A DNA stretch of 64,000 nt from Plotosus lineatus (lineage: Eukaryota; Chordata; Actinopteri; Siluriformes; Plotosidae), in assembly GCA_024760905.1 (NCBI GenBank), contig CM045732.1:54483496-54547495 (forward strand), in the 5' to 3' direction. Positions 1 through 11,918 of the stretch are shown here, in pieces (the stretch's first letter is position 1; each line of letters opens with the position of its first letter). A program made the translations under genes and the position numbers. The notes beneath the pieces were generated by a model. That model was not told the origin of the DNA, did no database searches, and saw only the letters and a program-made list of their open reading frames with translations.

Positions 1-210
1 GTGCGAGTTTTGCCATATTGACCATGTTTGGCTCCACATGTGCATGCAAGCAGTCCTTCTCACTGTAAAAGCATCAAGACCAACCTGCAGTCACGTTTAA
101 CAGATGGAAGCCTAAACGCCTGCATGAAGCTAAACCTCAGCACACATCAACCAGACTACAAAGCCATCAGCAAAACCATGCAGCACCAGAAGTCCCATTA
201 ATAGAAATAA
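1..210 (+). pseudogene. hAT transposase C-terminal dimerisation-domain remnant
   Basis: In frame 3 the first 66 bases read LTMFGSTCACKQSFS before a stop. A shift into frame 1 continues with a segment containing TNLQSRLTDGSLNACMKL and ends at a TAA near 205. The pattern of a MFGSTxxCExxFS block followed by KxxxRxxLTDxxL is the conserved C-terminus of hAT-family transposases (ZBED5/GTF2IRD2-like). The copy is frameshifted and truncated, so it is a relic lying in a baz1a intron. Confidence 0.7.
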
Positions 211-267
211 GTACTTTTCTTATTAATAAATAACTTCGTTATGACAATGCTGTTTAAAATAAATTCA

Positions 268-325
268 GAATCATTCGCTGTGGCGACCCCCGATAAAGGG
301 AAAAGCCGAAAGGAAATCTCATCTC
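268..325 (+). repeat. Isolated RTE/SINE 3'-tail fragment
   Basis: The bases from about 272 (attcgctgtggcgaccccc) to the aaagccgaaagg near 310 match the 3' tail found on the SINEs at 4045-4398 and 15748-16085 and the 3' end of the RTE LINE at 31783. Only the tail is present here. Confidence 0.6.
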
Positions 326-360
326 ATTATACTCTCAAATTGTTGGTCTTCTTTTTCCAT

Positions 361-1010
361 TTAGTTGTATTCAGTATTAAAAAAGTATATAGCTCTCAGA
401 TTAGATTTTAAAATGTGCTTTTTTGGCTCTCTAGTCAAAAAGGTTCCTGACCCCTGATTTATCTCCTCACGCAGGAAATGAATCTGTTGGTGTGTCAGCA
501 TAGATCGAACAACTATGACGTTAACAAATTTTGCCACCATGGCCATAACGTATAAAGATTGGGATTCAACATTTTTTTTACTTAAATTTTGTTGGTGCAT
601 CATGCAGTGTGGTTTCAGGACAGGGTGGCCGACTTTTCTGCAATCAATCTGACAGCTCTCTTTTGTTTCCTGACCATGGAAGGGGCACCATCTGTTGTCA
701 TTACAAACACTCATAACAATCCCTAATTCCTCAAAATGTTCCATTAACATCATGGCTGCAGCAAAGCTGTACTCTGACATTTTCAGTTATTTCATCGATA
801 CAATCGCTGAACACTTCTATCTGACATGGAGCGATCCATTATTCTTAACTTGTTTCTTTTCTGTTCTTTGGCAAGCCTTAAAAAGGGCATCTAATGAAGT
901 AAAGAAAGCCTCATTAAAATATTCCCAATCTGTAAAATTCTTTCCATGCTTAGAATTCCAATGAGTACTGTAATACTTAGCTTCAGCGGGATGATTTTTA
1001 GCAGTGGCAA
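361..1010 (-). pseudogene. hAT (ZBED/GTF2IRD2-type) transposase core remnant
   Basis: The minus-strand translation from 780 to about 460 contains CPFHGQETKESCQIDC, GHPVLKPHCMMHQQNLSKK and VAKFVNVIV followed by HQQIHFLREEI. These correspond to the DGAPxMxGxxxG, HCxxHxxxLxxK and VNxIRxxxLxHRQFxxLxEE blocks of GTF2IRD2/ZBED5-like hAT transposases. At about 455 the sequence passes into CAGGGGTCAGGAACC, which resembles a Charlie-type terminal repeat, so part of the copy has been rearranged. A second such end lies near 9880-9944. No intact ORF remains. Confidence 0.65.
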
Positions 1011-1283
1011 AGACTTTGATGATGAAGTTTAATTAATTCTACTTCATCAGCGTTGTCTCGAAGGGCATTTAACACTTTACGCACTGCATACGTTCTCAAA
1101 ACAAAAGTATGCTTTACCTTTCTTAGCTAGTGGTATAGCCATCAATTGTTATATATCTTTCCCATACACATCTGTAGGAGATGTGAACTGCACAATGGGC
1201 ACACATCGCTATAGAAAATGTATGCAGCAGAGTGCATGGTTCAACTGTTTAATTCCACAGTAGTGTAAAAAATGTTTTGTAAC
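1011..1283. other. baz1a intron 11 sequence without recognised content
   Basis: AT-rich intronic DNA between the hAT relic and the donor of exon 11; nothing recognisable was found. Confidence 0.5.
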
Positions 1284-4200
1284 CTTTTGAATCAGCCTCA
1301 GCTACTTGCTCCTTAGCCACCTCCTCCTGTTCCTCATCCTGGGCCTGAAAAATGGCTGACAGAAAAAAGAACAGCAGCTCGCATAATGGGCCCTCAGGAT
1401 CACAGCCCACAAGAGCCTCCTCTAAAACCTCTGTCAAAACACAACAGAAAGAAGGAAACTTTACATACGGGGATTGTTCATCAATATCTGACTTGACAAT
1501 TTCATCATCAATGCTGTATGGTACAAATAAATCATATCACTATTGCTCTCAGACCTAAGGTAATTCCATCAGGAAATTCATCCTTCAGGTCAAAGAGCTC
1601 TCCAAATGCCTTCAGAAACTCCAACACCATCAGCGCATCCCCAAACAGCTCCGGAGGTAAACGTGTCTTCACTGGGACCGGGTTTGGAAGTTCCTACACA
1701 AGCAGGTCAAGGGGGTATTTACACACAGCTCTCCAACAAAGACATGCAATTACTCCTGAAAAAAAGCACTCCTACCTTGAGGTCATCGCACTCCATGTCC
1801 TCTCGTGGCTTACTCCACAACTTTAGTCGTTCAGCATATCTCTTCTTCTCTTCCTTTAACTTTTCCCGCTCCTAAAGAAAGTGATTAAAAATACCCCACA
1901 TTACAGCAGAGAAAATTGTCATAGTTATGTCATACTTTCATCTCACACAAAGGGAAAAAGGACAGGTTTTCAACCCACCCGCTCTTTCTCAACTTTCATT
2001 CGTTCTTTCTCCTCCTTCCTTTTCTGTCTTTCTTCCTCAATCATTTTCTTGATCTCCTCCTTCCTCCTTTCTTTATCCTCCTTTTCCCTCCTTTTAGCCT
2101 CCAACAAATCCTCTCTCTCTTTCTTCATTCTTGACTTTTCATGTGCTGATCAATGAAAACATGCAAATATTCAGAACATTTTTATGACAATGAAAGCATA
2201 CAGGTCCTTCTCAAAAATTAGCATATTGTGATGAAGTTAATTATTTTCTGTAATGTACTGATAAACATTAGACTTTCATAGATTTTAGATTCATTACACG
2301 CAACTGAAGTAGTTCAAGCCTTTTATTGTTTTAATATTGATAATTTTGGCAAAAAAGTAAAGAAAAACCAAAAATCCCTATCTCAAAAAATTAGCATATT
2401 TCATCCGACCAATAAAAAAAGTGCTTTTAATACAAAAAAAGTCAACCTTCAAATAATTATGTTCAGTTATGCACTCAATACTTGGTCGGGAATCCTTTTG
2501 CAGAAATGACTGCTTCAATGCGGCGTGGCATGGAGGCAATCAGTCTGTGGCACTGCTGAGGTGTTATGGAGGCCCAGGATGCTTCGATAGCAGCCTTAAG
2601 CTCATCCACAGTGTTGGGTCTGGTGTCTCTCAACTTTCTCTTCACAATATCCCACAGATTCTCTATGGGCTTCAGCTCAGGAGAGTTGGCAGGCCAATTG
2701 AGCACAGTAATACCATGGTCAGTAAACCATTTAGCAGTGGTTTTGGCACTGTGAGCAGGTGCCAGGTCGTGCTGAAAAATGAAATCTTCATCTCCATAAA
2801 GCTTTTCAGCAGATGGAAGCATGAAGTTCTCCAAAATCTCCTGATAGCTCGCTGCATTGACCCTGCCCTTGATAAAACACAGTGGACCAACACCAGCAGC
2901 TGACACGGCACCCCAGACCATCACTGACTGTGGGTACTTGACACTGGACTTCAAGCACTTTGGCATTTCCTTCTCCCCAGTCTTCCTCCAGACTCTGGCA
3001 CCTTGATTACTGAATGACATGCACAATTTGCTTTCATCCGAAAAAAAGTACTTTTGACCACTGAGCAACAGTCTAGTGCTGCTTCTCTGTAGCCCAGGTC
3101 AGCCGCTTCTGCCGCTGTTTCTGGTTCAAAAGTGGCTTGACCTGGGGAATGCGGCACCTGTAGCCCAGTCCACTGCTTCCACAGGTCCCCCAAGGTCTGG
3201 CTAGAATCGGCCCTTCTCCGCAATCTTCCTCAGGGTCCGGTCACCTCTTCTGGTTGTGCAGCGTTTTTTGCCACACTTTTTCTTCCCCACAGACGTCCCA
3301 CTGAGGTGGCTTGATACAGCACTCTGGGAACAGCCTATTCGCTCAGAGATTTCTTTCTGTGTCTTACCCTCTTGCTTGAGGGCGTCAATGATGGCCTTCT
3401 GGACAGCAGTCAGGTCGGCAGTCTTACCCATGATTGCGGTTTTGAGTAATGAACCAGGCTGGGAGTTTTAAAAAGCCTCGGGAATCTTTTGCAGGTGTTT
3501 AGAGTTAATTGGTTGATTCAGATGATCAAGTTAATAGCTCGTTTAGTGTACATTTTCATGATATGCTAATTCTTTGAGATAGGAATTTTGGGTTTTCAAG
3601 AGCTGTATGCCAAAATCACCAGTATTAAAACAATAAAAGACCTGAAATATTTCAGTTGGTGTGCAATGAATCGAAAATATTTGAGCCACTCCACTGAAAG
3701 TAGGCTCTTTGGACGAAAAATAAAGAATGAGATTTTTACACAGTCAGATAGAGGAGGCCTAAAGCTGCAAAAAGTTTATCAATACCTTGAAAACTGAGCG
3801 AGTTGTGCCATTTCTTGTGTCAGCATTCAACTAAAAATTTCAAAAGATGTTTTAGAGAAAAATGAGCACAAAGATTCTCCTTCTTCCAAGATCATTCGTC
3901 TTTAGCAACCAAACATTTTTATGCACTTCAGCCATATAAACTTTTAAAAAACATGTCTAGGAAAAGTTTTAGGAAGAGATCATAAGAGAAATCATCCTCA
4001 TTTTAGTCTGACAGGCACTTTTTAAACCCATCAGTCACCGTGGTCTGTCTGTCTTCCTTTCGGCTTTTTCCCTTTTACTCGGGAGTCGCCACAGTGAATT
4101 ATTTGATTTGCACGTTTTGATTTGGCAGAGGTTTTTATGTCGGATGCCCTTCCTGTCACAACCCTTTTAGCAAGGGACAGAAACACGCTGACGACTTTGC

Positions 4201-7200
4201 AGCTACTCTTTACGAAAGTCAGCAATGGTTCTTTTACATGCCTCACACCATAGACAGTGAGAGACATGGCCCGCCTTTGATAACCCACTTAGCCGCACTG
4301 GAGGGGACAGTGACAACCTTGTGGAGAGTGGGACTCGAACCCCCAACTTTTGGATCAGCAATCCAGCGCCCTATACCACTAGACCACCACTGCCCCCGAG
4401 TCACCGTGGTAAGCCCCAAAAATGAACAAAAAAAAGACTTTTCTTCTTTTGTTTATTCCAATAAGATCAGCATGTATCTTTTTGACCATTATATAAAGGT
4501 TCAAATGCCTTCAAATGATACTGCTTGGAAAAAAAAAAACTGTTGGGTTCAAACAATCACACTGAAATTAAGATAACAACTATATAACAAAACTCCCTGA
4601 TCTCTTTATACAAGTAAGCTTCATTTTCTTTGACTAAATTGCAATGGAATCATGTCTTTCTTAATATTCCAGCAGACCTGAGGTATCTTACTCACTCACA
4701 TGTGTATGCGTGCACGCACACACACACACAGACAGACTATAAGCAGTGGGTGCTCATTTGTGCATCTGCACTCATTTGCCCCACTCCCTTCATGTACTGT
4801 ATTTTCTTCCATTCAAATTGCACTAGTTCATCTAGATGCTGCTTATTTAACCATTTGCACACTGTGTGTGTGTGTGACAAAGAGACAGAGGGAGAGAGAG
4901 AAATAATCTTTTTCAAAGCCGAATTCCAGCGTGGAATTTAACATCTATACTAATGCTGCTAGACATCACAGATGACATTTCACTCTCCTTTTCCAGAAAT
5001 TGTGTATTCGCAATCTTATAAACTTACTTACTGTTATTGAAGAGAAAGTCAGAGATAAGTTCCACATGCAGTATACTAGTCAGGAAGTAAACAGGAAGTT
5101 AACGTGTGATGGGCACTGAGCATGTGCACTGTGAGCATGTGACCGAGTTCACCAATCAGGGTGCTCATTTCAGATCTTTCCTTAGTGACTAACCTGCATG
5201 TTTACATGCATATCGTCTTTATAACCTTTATTTTATTCACTGACATGGCATTTTAATATTAAAACAGTATCCAAAATGGAGAGACTACTTCACGACCGTT
5301 CTTCTGGTCTATGGATTATAGTCTCTTGTACCGAACTCAGTGAATAATTGCAAAGAAAACTGGTAAGTTTGCTACTATTTTTATCTAGTTTTATGAGGGT
5401 ACTCATTAGGAAAATGGAAATAAGACATTTTTAGTGAGTTTTAGTCGATTTCACGCGAGCAAGTGATAGCTGAATACTTGTTTTAATGGTTTATGCAAAA
5501 ATCCAAATTTCGATTAAAAAATGACTTACTTTTTTGGCCATTTTCTCGAAAGTAGTCCGTACGACAAGCGCCTACATTCGGTGGAGCGCCTCACATATAT
5601 GTAAGTTTAATTTTTATCAGTACATTACAGAAAATAATGAACTTTATCACAATATGCTAATTTTTTGAGGACTTGTACAAGTGTCAAATAACAATAAAAA
5701 TCTTGGATGTTTCTAGTTTTACATCTTACCCATTGCCATCATGTATTCTTTTTGTTGCAAAAGTTTCAGTTTTTCTTCTGCAGCTCGCATTGCATTCGCA
5801 CCCTGATAGATAAAAAAAACTCCATTAAAAGCGACTGAATTGCCTGAAGCCTTAAAAGCATGCTTTAATTTTTATCTATAGCTAATACTCTTGTTTTCAT
5901 CCTTATGTGTAAAGTAGAACACGACATAATGTCAAAAGTCACACCAACCTGCACATGAGATGCATTGGATGGGCGATTTTTTCCTCTTCCTGGAGGACTA
6001 AATTCAAAAACTGGGGCTTCATCAGGGAAAAAATGAGAAAACCTTTGTTCTGACAGCTTGTATGTTGAAACAGTTGATGGCTGCAATAAAAAAAACATTA
6101 AAGCATGACACTTTTAATTTAGAAAACACATAAATGAAGTCAGGAGAGACTTAAATCAGCACATATTTTTACTATGGCATACTTTGACTCTGATGGTCCC
6201 ATTCATTGGTTCACAATGTTGTTTGAGGAGCAGTTTCAGTCTATCTCGAGTGAACACATTCTTCTTTCGGCTACAGTGGGGGGGGGCACAAAAGAGCTTT
6301 ATTGTTACTTTGCTAAATTAAAATGAAACAATTCATAATTAAAATCAGTATTACATTAACTAAAACACAAAAGCAAGAATCACTTGCACAACAAAGGATG
6401 ATAAATAAAGGCAAACATAAAATAAACCTGTCAACTGGAATAAACCATGTAAAGCTAACTTAAATTATAAGTTAATGATTGTTTACTAATCATTTTTGCA
6501 TGAATTAAAAAAATTGACCGCTCGATGCAGCAGAACCATGGATTTGTTTGTGAACATATCAAGAAGCTCATTTTAAACCAATTTGAACATGCTAGACTGA
6601 TCCATGAATGCAGTATGTCAGTGCTAACTAATATCTAGTACTGTATTTACAAATTTTTACACCTATAGCACATGACTTCCAATAAAAATTACTTAAATAC
6701 AAAAAAAAAAAAAAAAAAAAAAAAAACCCTGAGGAAAATGTGTAAACTTACACAATCTGAGCTGATTTCACAAGCTTGGGCTCACTACTCTCTGGACCAA
6801 GAACCTTATACTTAAACATGGAGGGATTGATGTTTGGCTTTCTGCTGTAGATAACAGGGTGAGAATTTCAATTTATCAAAACAGAAACATTCCAGTTGTT
6901 TAACTGCTGAAAAATAAAAATGCACCATACCCACTGTGTGTTGCTTTGGGAGAGATGGGTGAAGTGACTATAACATCATCATCACTGTCACTGATAACGA
7001 TGGAGTCTCCCTCTATATGCTGATCGACAAGACCATTTACTGATCCATTGGAATAGGGTGGAATGACCTCCAAGATCTGACAGTGTTGTCTATTGAACAT
7101 GAATGCATCCAAAAAAAATGTACAAAGCACAAGTATTAGTAACAGTTCAATTGCATAACCGGGTGCGGTGTTTGGGGATGGTCGTGATACAGCCATCTCC

Positions 7201-10200
7201 ACGAGCATGTAAATTTGTCATCGCTATTTAAAAAAAATAAAAATATAAAAAGATTTCAGAAACATTTATTAATATAGTAACATTTCTTAAATATATTTTT
7301 ATTGAAAATAATGTACTTTTCATTGATTTCACCTGAGGTCCATTCTGACATTTAAGAATTTTTAATATTTAAGTTAAAAGATTTCAGTTCAGCTCTTGCA
7401 TTATTGGAACTGATGTCCTATCCTTGCAAGAATAAAACAATACACAGTAAATGACATCATCATTATGTAAGTCAGTGATGTAACCAATCGGCATTAACTC
7501 AATGGCATGCTAAAAAGCTTAGTTTTTGGTGTTGCTGATCTTTACTACTCTGAATGTTTGTATTTTAATGATCAATTACAAGAAAGAATTGTTTTTGTCT
7601 ACTACACCTGTTACAGCTGCCACCTTCTTATAATTATTCTTGTAACTTGCTTTTCAACTAGTTCTCTATCTTTACTACATACTAAAAAAGAAAAAGCAAA
7701 TGCATGCTTCACTCAACCCACATTGTCATGTTCAGAATAATTAGTCGATGAAGTAAAAAAAAACCAAACAAATCTCTCTTCATCCACAACCACTTAATGC
7801 TGTTTACAAAAGCTCATGTGGCAAGTCACAATTTTGTGACATTTGGGGCACAGCCTTGACTGAGGCAGACTTGTGTGGGTGGAGCCAAAACACTTTTGGC
7901 TCCACCCACATACAATCCAATCCCCAAATGGCAAATTTATCTCATGATACCTCTCTTCAATGACCTCACAAAACAAAGGGCTTTCAAACATTTTCCACTT
8001 CTACAAGATTACTTCCACGTAATCATATAACATATACATCATAGTTTGCTGAATTATGAACCTCAACAAATTTTGACACACACACACACAAAAGTATTTT
8101 CGCACATGTAGACATTCATGAATAAAGGACCATATCTCCCCAAACTATCAACCGATTTTAATTAACCAAGACTTAAAATAACCTTCTGATGGTACTGAAT
8201 AATGTGCGCTAGCAGCAGTATTGGAAATAAATTTCTTAAGATATCTTTAAAGCTTCATTTTCTGAAACCGCTTAATCCTAATTAGGGTCGCGGGGAAGCT
8301 GGTGCCCATCCCAGCCAACTCCAGGCATGGGCAGAGTACACCCTGAACAGCTCGCCAGGCCATAATAGGGTAGAAACATGCTGACGACTTTGCAGCTAAT
8401 TTTGTCGAAAATCAGCAATGGTTCTTTTCCATGAACCTCTCACCATAGGCAGTGAGCCATAGTGACACCATAGCCGGCACGGGGACGGAGAGGGACACGA
8501 CACACGACACGACAGTGACAACTTGTGGAGAGTGAGAATCGAACCCCTAACCTTAGGATCAGCGATCTAGCGCCCTATACCACTTGACCACCACTGCCAC
8601 ACTTTACAGCTTCTTAAATATAAACATTTAATTAATTTTACCTGAAAAAAAGTGTTGTTGCAAAGCTTTAATTTCCTTTTCAAGATTATATTTATTAAAA
8701 GAAAATTAATCAAACAGACTTGTTTATAATAAAGCATACAATATTGTAGAAAATATAATATCATGTTTAAAAATTAATAGTGCCTCGGCAAACATGGCCA
8801 TGATCACCCCAGACTCCCAGGTGCTTGTCATGAATAATTATCATATGAAATGAATAAGACACCTTCAGGATGTTCAAATTACAAGTAATAATTTGTGCTA
8901 CGAAAGATTATTGTGACTCAAGACACTCAATCTATTTTTTATACACAAGTAAGTGCAGCTTAAGCATGAAGTGGTCAGAAAACTGTCTTATCAACCCTTT
9001 GGTGAGAAATCTGAGCAAAGTATAGGTTTGAAACATAACGGGAAGCAATACTCTGTCTGGTAATGCAGTAGTAAGTCATCTTTTACGATAGTCCCAGCAA
9101 ACAAAAAATCCAGGTTACGAAAAACATTTTCCAAAATTTTTTGTCTCTGTATACGAAACAAGTTCTCCTTACGAAACGCACCATTCAAACAATGCACGAG
9201 TTGCTTTCCATCGAATCTACCAACATCCTGCCCCGCTGGCCTCCCATTGGCTATATCCCAACAATCTGCCCAGCTGGCCTCCCATTGGCGAGGAGGGATG
9301 ACGCAGTTCCCTCCCATTAGCTAGGAGGGATGCTGCAGCTCCCTTGAGCAGCAGCTTGTTTCATGAGTTTTTCAAGTGTGCTCATTGCAACTTTATTTTT
9401 TGGCTCAGGCTTATAAGCTAGCATAAACATTTGTAAAATTATAACTCTGCTAAGAAGACATGGTCAACACACGCACGCACTGGCGTGTGGGTGGAGCCTG
9501 CATTCAGCGGAGCACGTCATGTGTATTGTGAGTGCGTGAGAGAGACAGAGAGATCGAGAGAGACAGTGTTGTGTGTGTATGTGCGTTAATAAAATGTTTA
9601 ATAATGGTTTAATTAATAACTATATTAATAAAATGGTTTAGCATGTTAATAAAATGTTTAAATGGTTTAATAAATAATTTTCTTTTACTTTTAACACATA
9701 TTCCATACAAAATTGGTGTACTTATATCATTTTTAAAGGGTTCATGGGGTAGTCTTGGAACGAATTACGTGTTTTACATGTAAAATGCGCCTCTACTTAT
9801 GAAAACTCCAGGCTATGAAAAAGGCTCTGGAACGGATTAATTTCGTAAGTAGAGGGTCGACTGTATACATGTCTCTTAGAGGATTAGATTTTAAATTGTC
9901 TTTTTTTGGGCTCTCTTAGTCAAAAAAGTTTCCGACCCCCGATTTAGGGGGTAGTATTGGGAGCCTTGGAACGAATCATACGTTTTACATGTAAAATGCG
10001 GTTCAACTTATTAAAAGCCCAGGCTAAGAAACCACTTCCGGAACGGATTAATTTTGTAAATTGAGGTACCACTGTATTACTACCCATCATATATAGCCTT
10101 GAGTTTAAAGTATGATGTTCAATTTAATACATGACGAGCTCTTCTGTGAACTCTTAGGCCAGCAATTTTCTAGATGGTCAGTAACATTGGTGGCAAAGAA

Positions 10201-10273
10201 ATATGATATCAAATTCATAATTTCAAATAATAATGATAACAATAACACACACACCATTTTATATTATACATAT

Positions 10274-10317
<44 letters not shown>

Positions 10318-11867
10318 CCTTCTCAAAAAATTAGCATATTGTGATAAAGGTCATTATTTTCTGTAATGTACTGATAAAAATTAAACTTTCATATATTTTA
10401 GATTCATTGCACACCAACTGAAATATTTCAAGTCTTTTATTGTTTGAATACTGATGATTTTGGCATACAGCTCATGAAAACCCAAAATTTCTATCTCAAA
10501 TATTAGCATATTTCATCCGACCAATAAAAAAAAAAAAAAAAAGTGTTTTTAAATACAAAAAAAAGTCAACCTTCAAATAATTATGTTCAGTTATGCACTC
10601 AATACTTGGTCGGGAATCCTTTTGCAGAAATGACTGCTTCAATGCGGCGTGGCATGGAGGCAATCAGCCTGTGGCACTGCTGAGGTGTTACGGAGGCCCA
10701 GGATGCTTCGATAGCGGCCTTAAGCTCATCCACAGTGTTGGGTCTGGTGTCTCTCAACTTTCTCTTCACAATATCCCACAGATTCTCTATGGGGTTCAGG
10801 TCATGAGAGTTGGCAGGCCAATTGAGCACAGTAATACCATGGTCAGTAAACCATTTAGCAGTGGTTTTGGCACTGTAAGCAGGTGCCAGGTCGTGCTGAA
10901 AAATGAAATCGTCATCTCCATAAAGCTTTTCAGCAGATGGAAGCATGAAGTGCTCCAAAATCTCCTGATAGCTCGCTGCATTGACCCTGCCCTTGATAAA
11001 ACACAGTGGACCAACACCAGCAGCTGACATGGCACCCAGACCATCACTGACTGTGGGTACTTGACACTGGACTTCAGGCATTTTGGCATTTCCTTCTCCC
11101 CAGTCTTCCTCCAGACTCTGGAACCTTGATTTCCGAATAACATGCAAAATTTGCTTTCATCTGAAAAAAGTACTTTGGACCACTGAGCAACAGTCCAGTG
11201 CTGCTTCTCTGTAGCCCAGGTCAGGCGCTTCTGCCGCTGTTTCTGGTTCAAAAGTGGCTTGACCTGGGGAATACGGCATCTGGAACCCAGTCCACTGCTT
11301 CCACAGGTCCCCCAAGGTCTGGAATCGGCCCTTCTCCACAATCTTCCTCAGGGTCACTTCTTCTGGTTGTGCAGCATTTTCTGCCACACCTTATCCTTCC
11401 CACAGACATCCCACTGAGGTGCCTTGATATAGCACTCTGGGAACAGCCTATTCGCTCAGAGATTTCTTTCTGTGTCTTACCCTCTTGCTTGAGGGTGTCA
11501 ATGATGGCCTTCTGGACAGCAGTCAGGTCGGCAGTCTTACCCATGATTGCGGTTTTGAGTAATGAACCAGGCTGGGAGTTTTTAAAAGCCTCAGGAATCT
11601 TTTGCAGGTGTTTAGAGTTAATTGGTTGATTCAGATGATTAGGTTAATAGCTCGTTTAGTGTACCTTTTCATGATATGCTAATTTTTTTATAGGAATTTT
11701 TGGTTTTCATGAGCTGTATGCCAAAATCATCAGTATTAAAACAATAAAAGACCTGAAATATTTCAGTTGGTGTGCAATGAATCTAAAATATATGAAAGTT
11801 TAATTTCTATCAGTACATTACAGAAAATAATGAACTTTATCACACTATGCTAATTTTTTGAGGACTA

Positions 11868-11918
<51 letters not shown>

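Larger units (their letters stand above)
2201..5675 (-). mobile_element. Tc1/mariner transposon (Tc1-like), interrupted by a second element
   Basis: The element starts CAGGTCCTTCTCAAAAA at 2201 and ends with the inverted copy at 5675. TA dinucleotides flank it (2199-2200, 5676-5677). Long terminal repeats carry an inner direct copy of the ctcaaaaaattagcatat motif near 2383 and 3560, the IR/DR arrangement of fish Tc1. The transposase gene lies between 2475 and 3431 on the minus strand. The right terminal repeat is split: it stops near 3682 and resumes near 5593, with a 1.9 kb insert between. The element sits in baz1a intron 7. Confidence 0.88.

Noticed and set aside
2469..2903. Plus-strand ORF of 144 codons, nearly identical to one at 10593-11027
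   Set aside because: The similarity reflects the shared Tc1 transposase DNA; the coding strand is the minus strand.
4310..4400. Possible tRNA gene
   Set aside because: A and B boxes are present, but there is no complete cloverleaf. The sequence is the head of a dispersed SINE flanked by a target duplication.
5279..5345. ATG followed by a short open frame inside the TIR element (MERLLHDRSSGLWII)
   Set aside because: Stops after about 23 codons and resembles no known transposase start.
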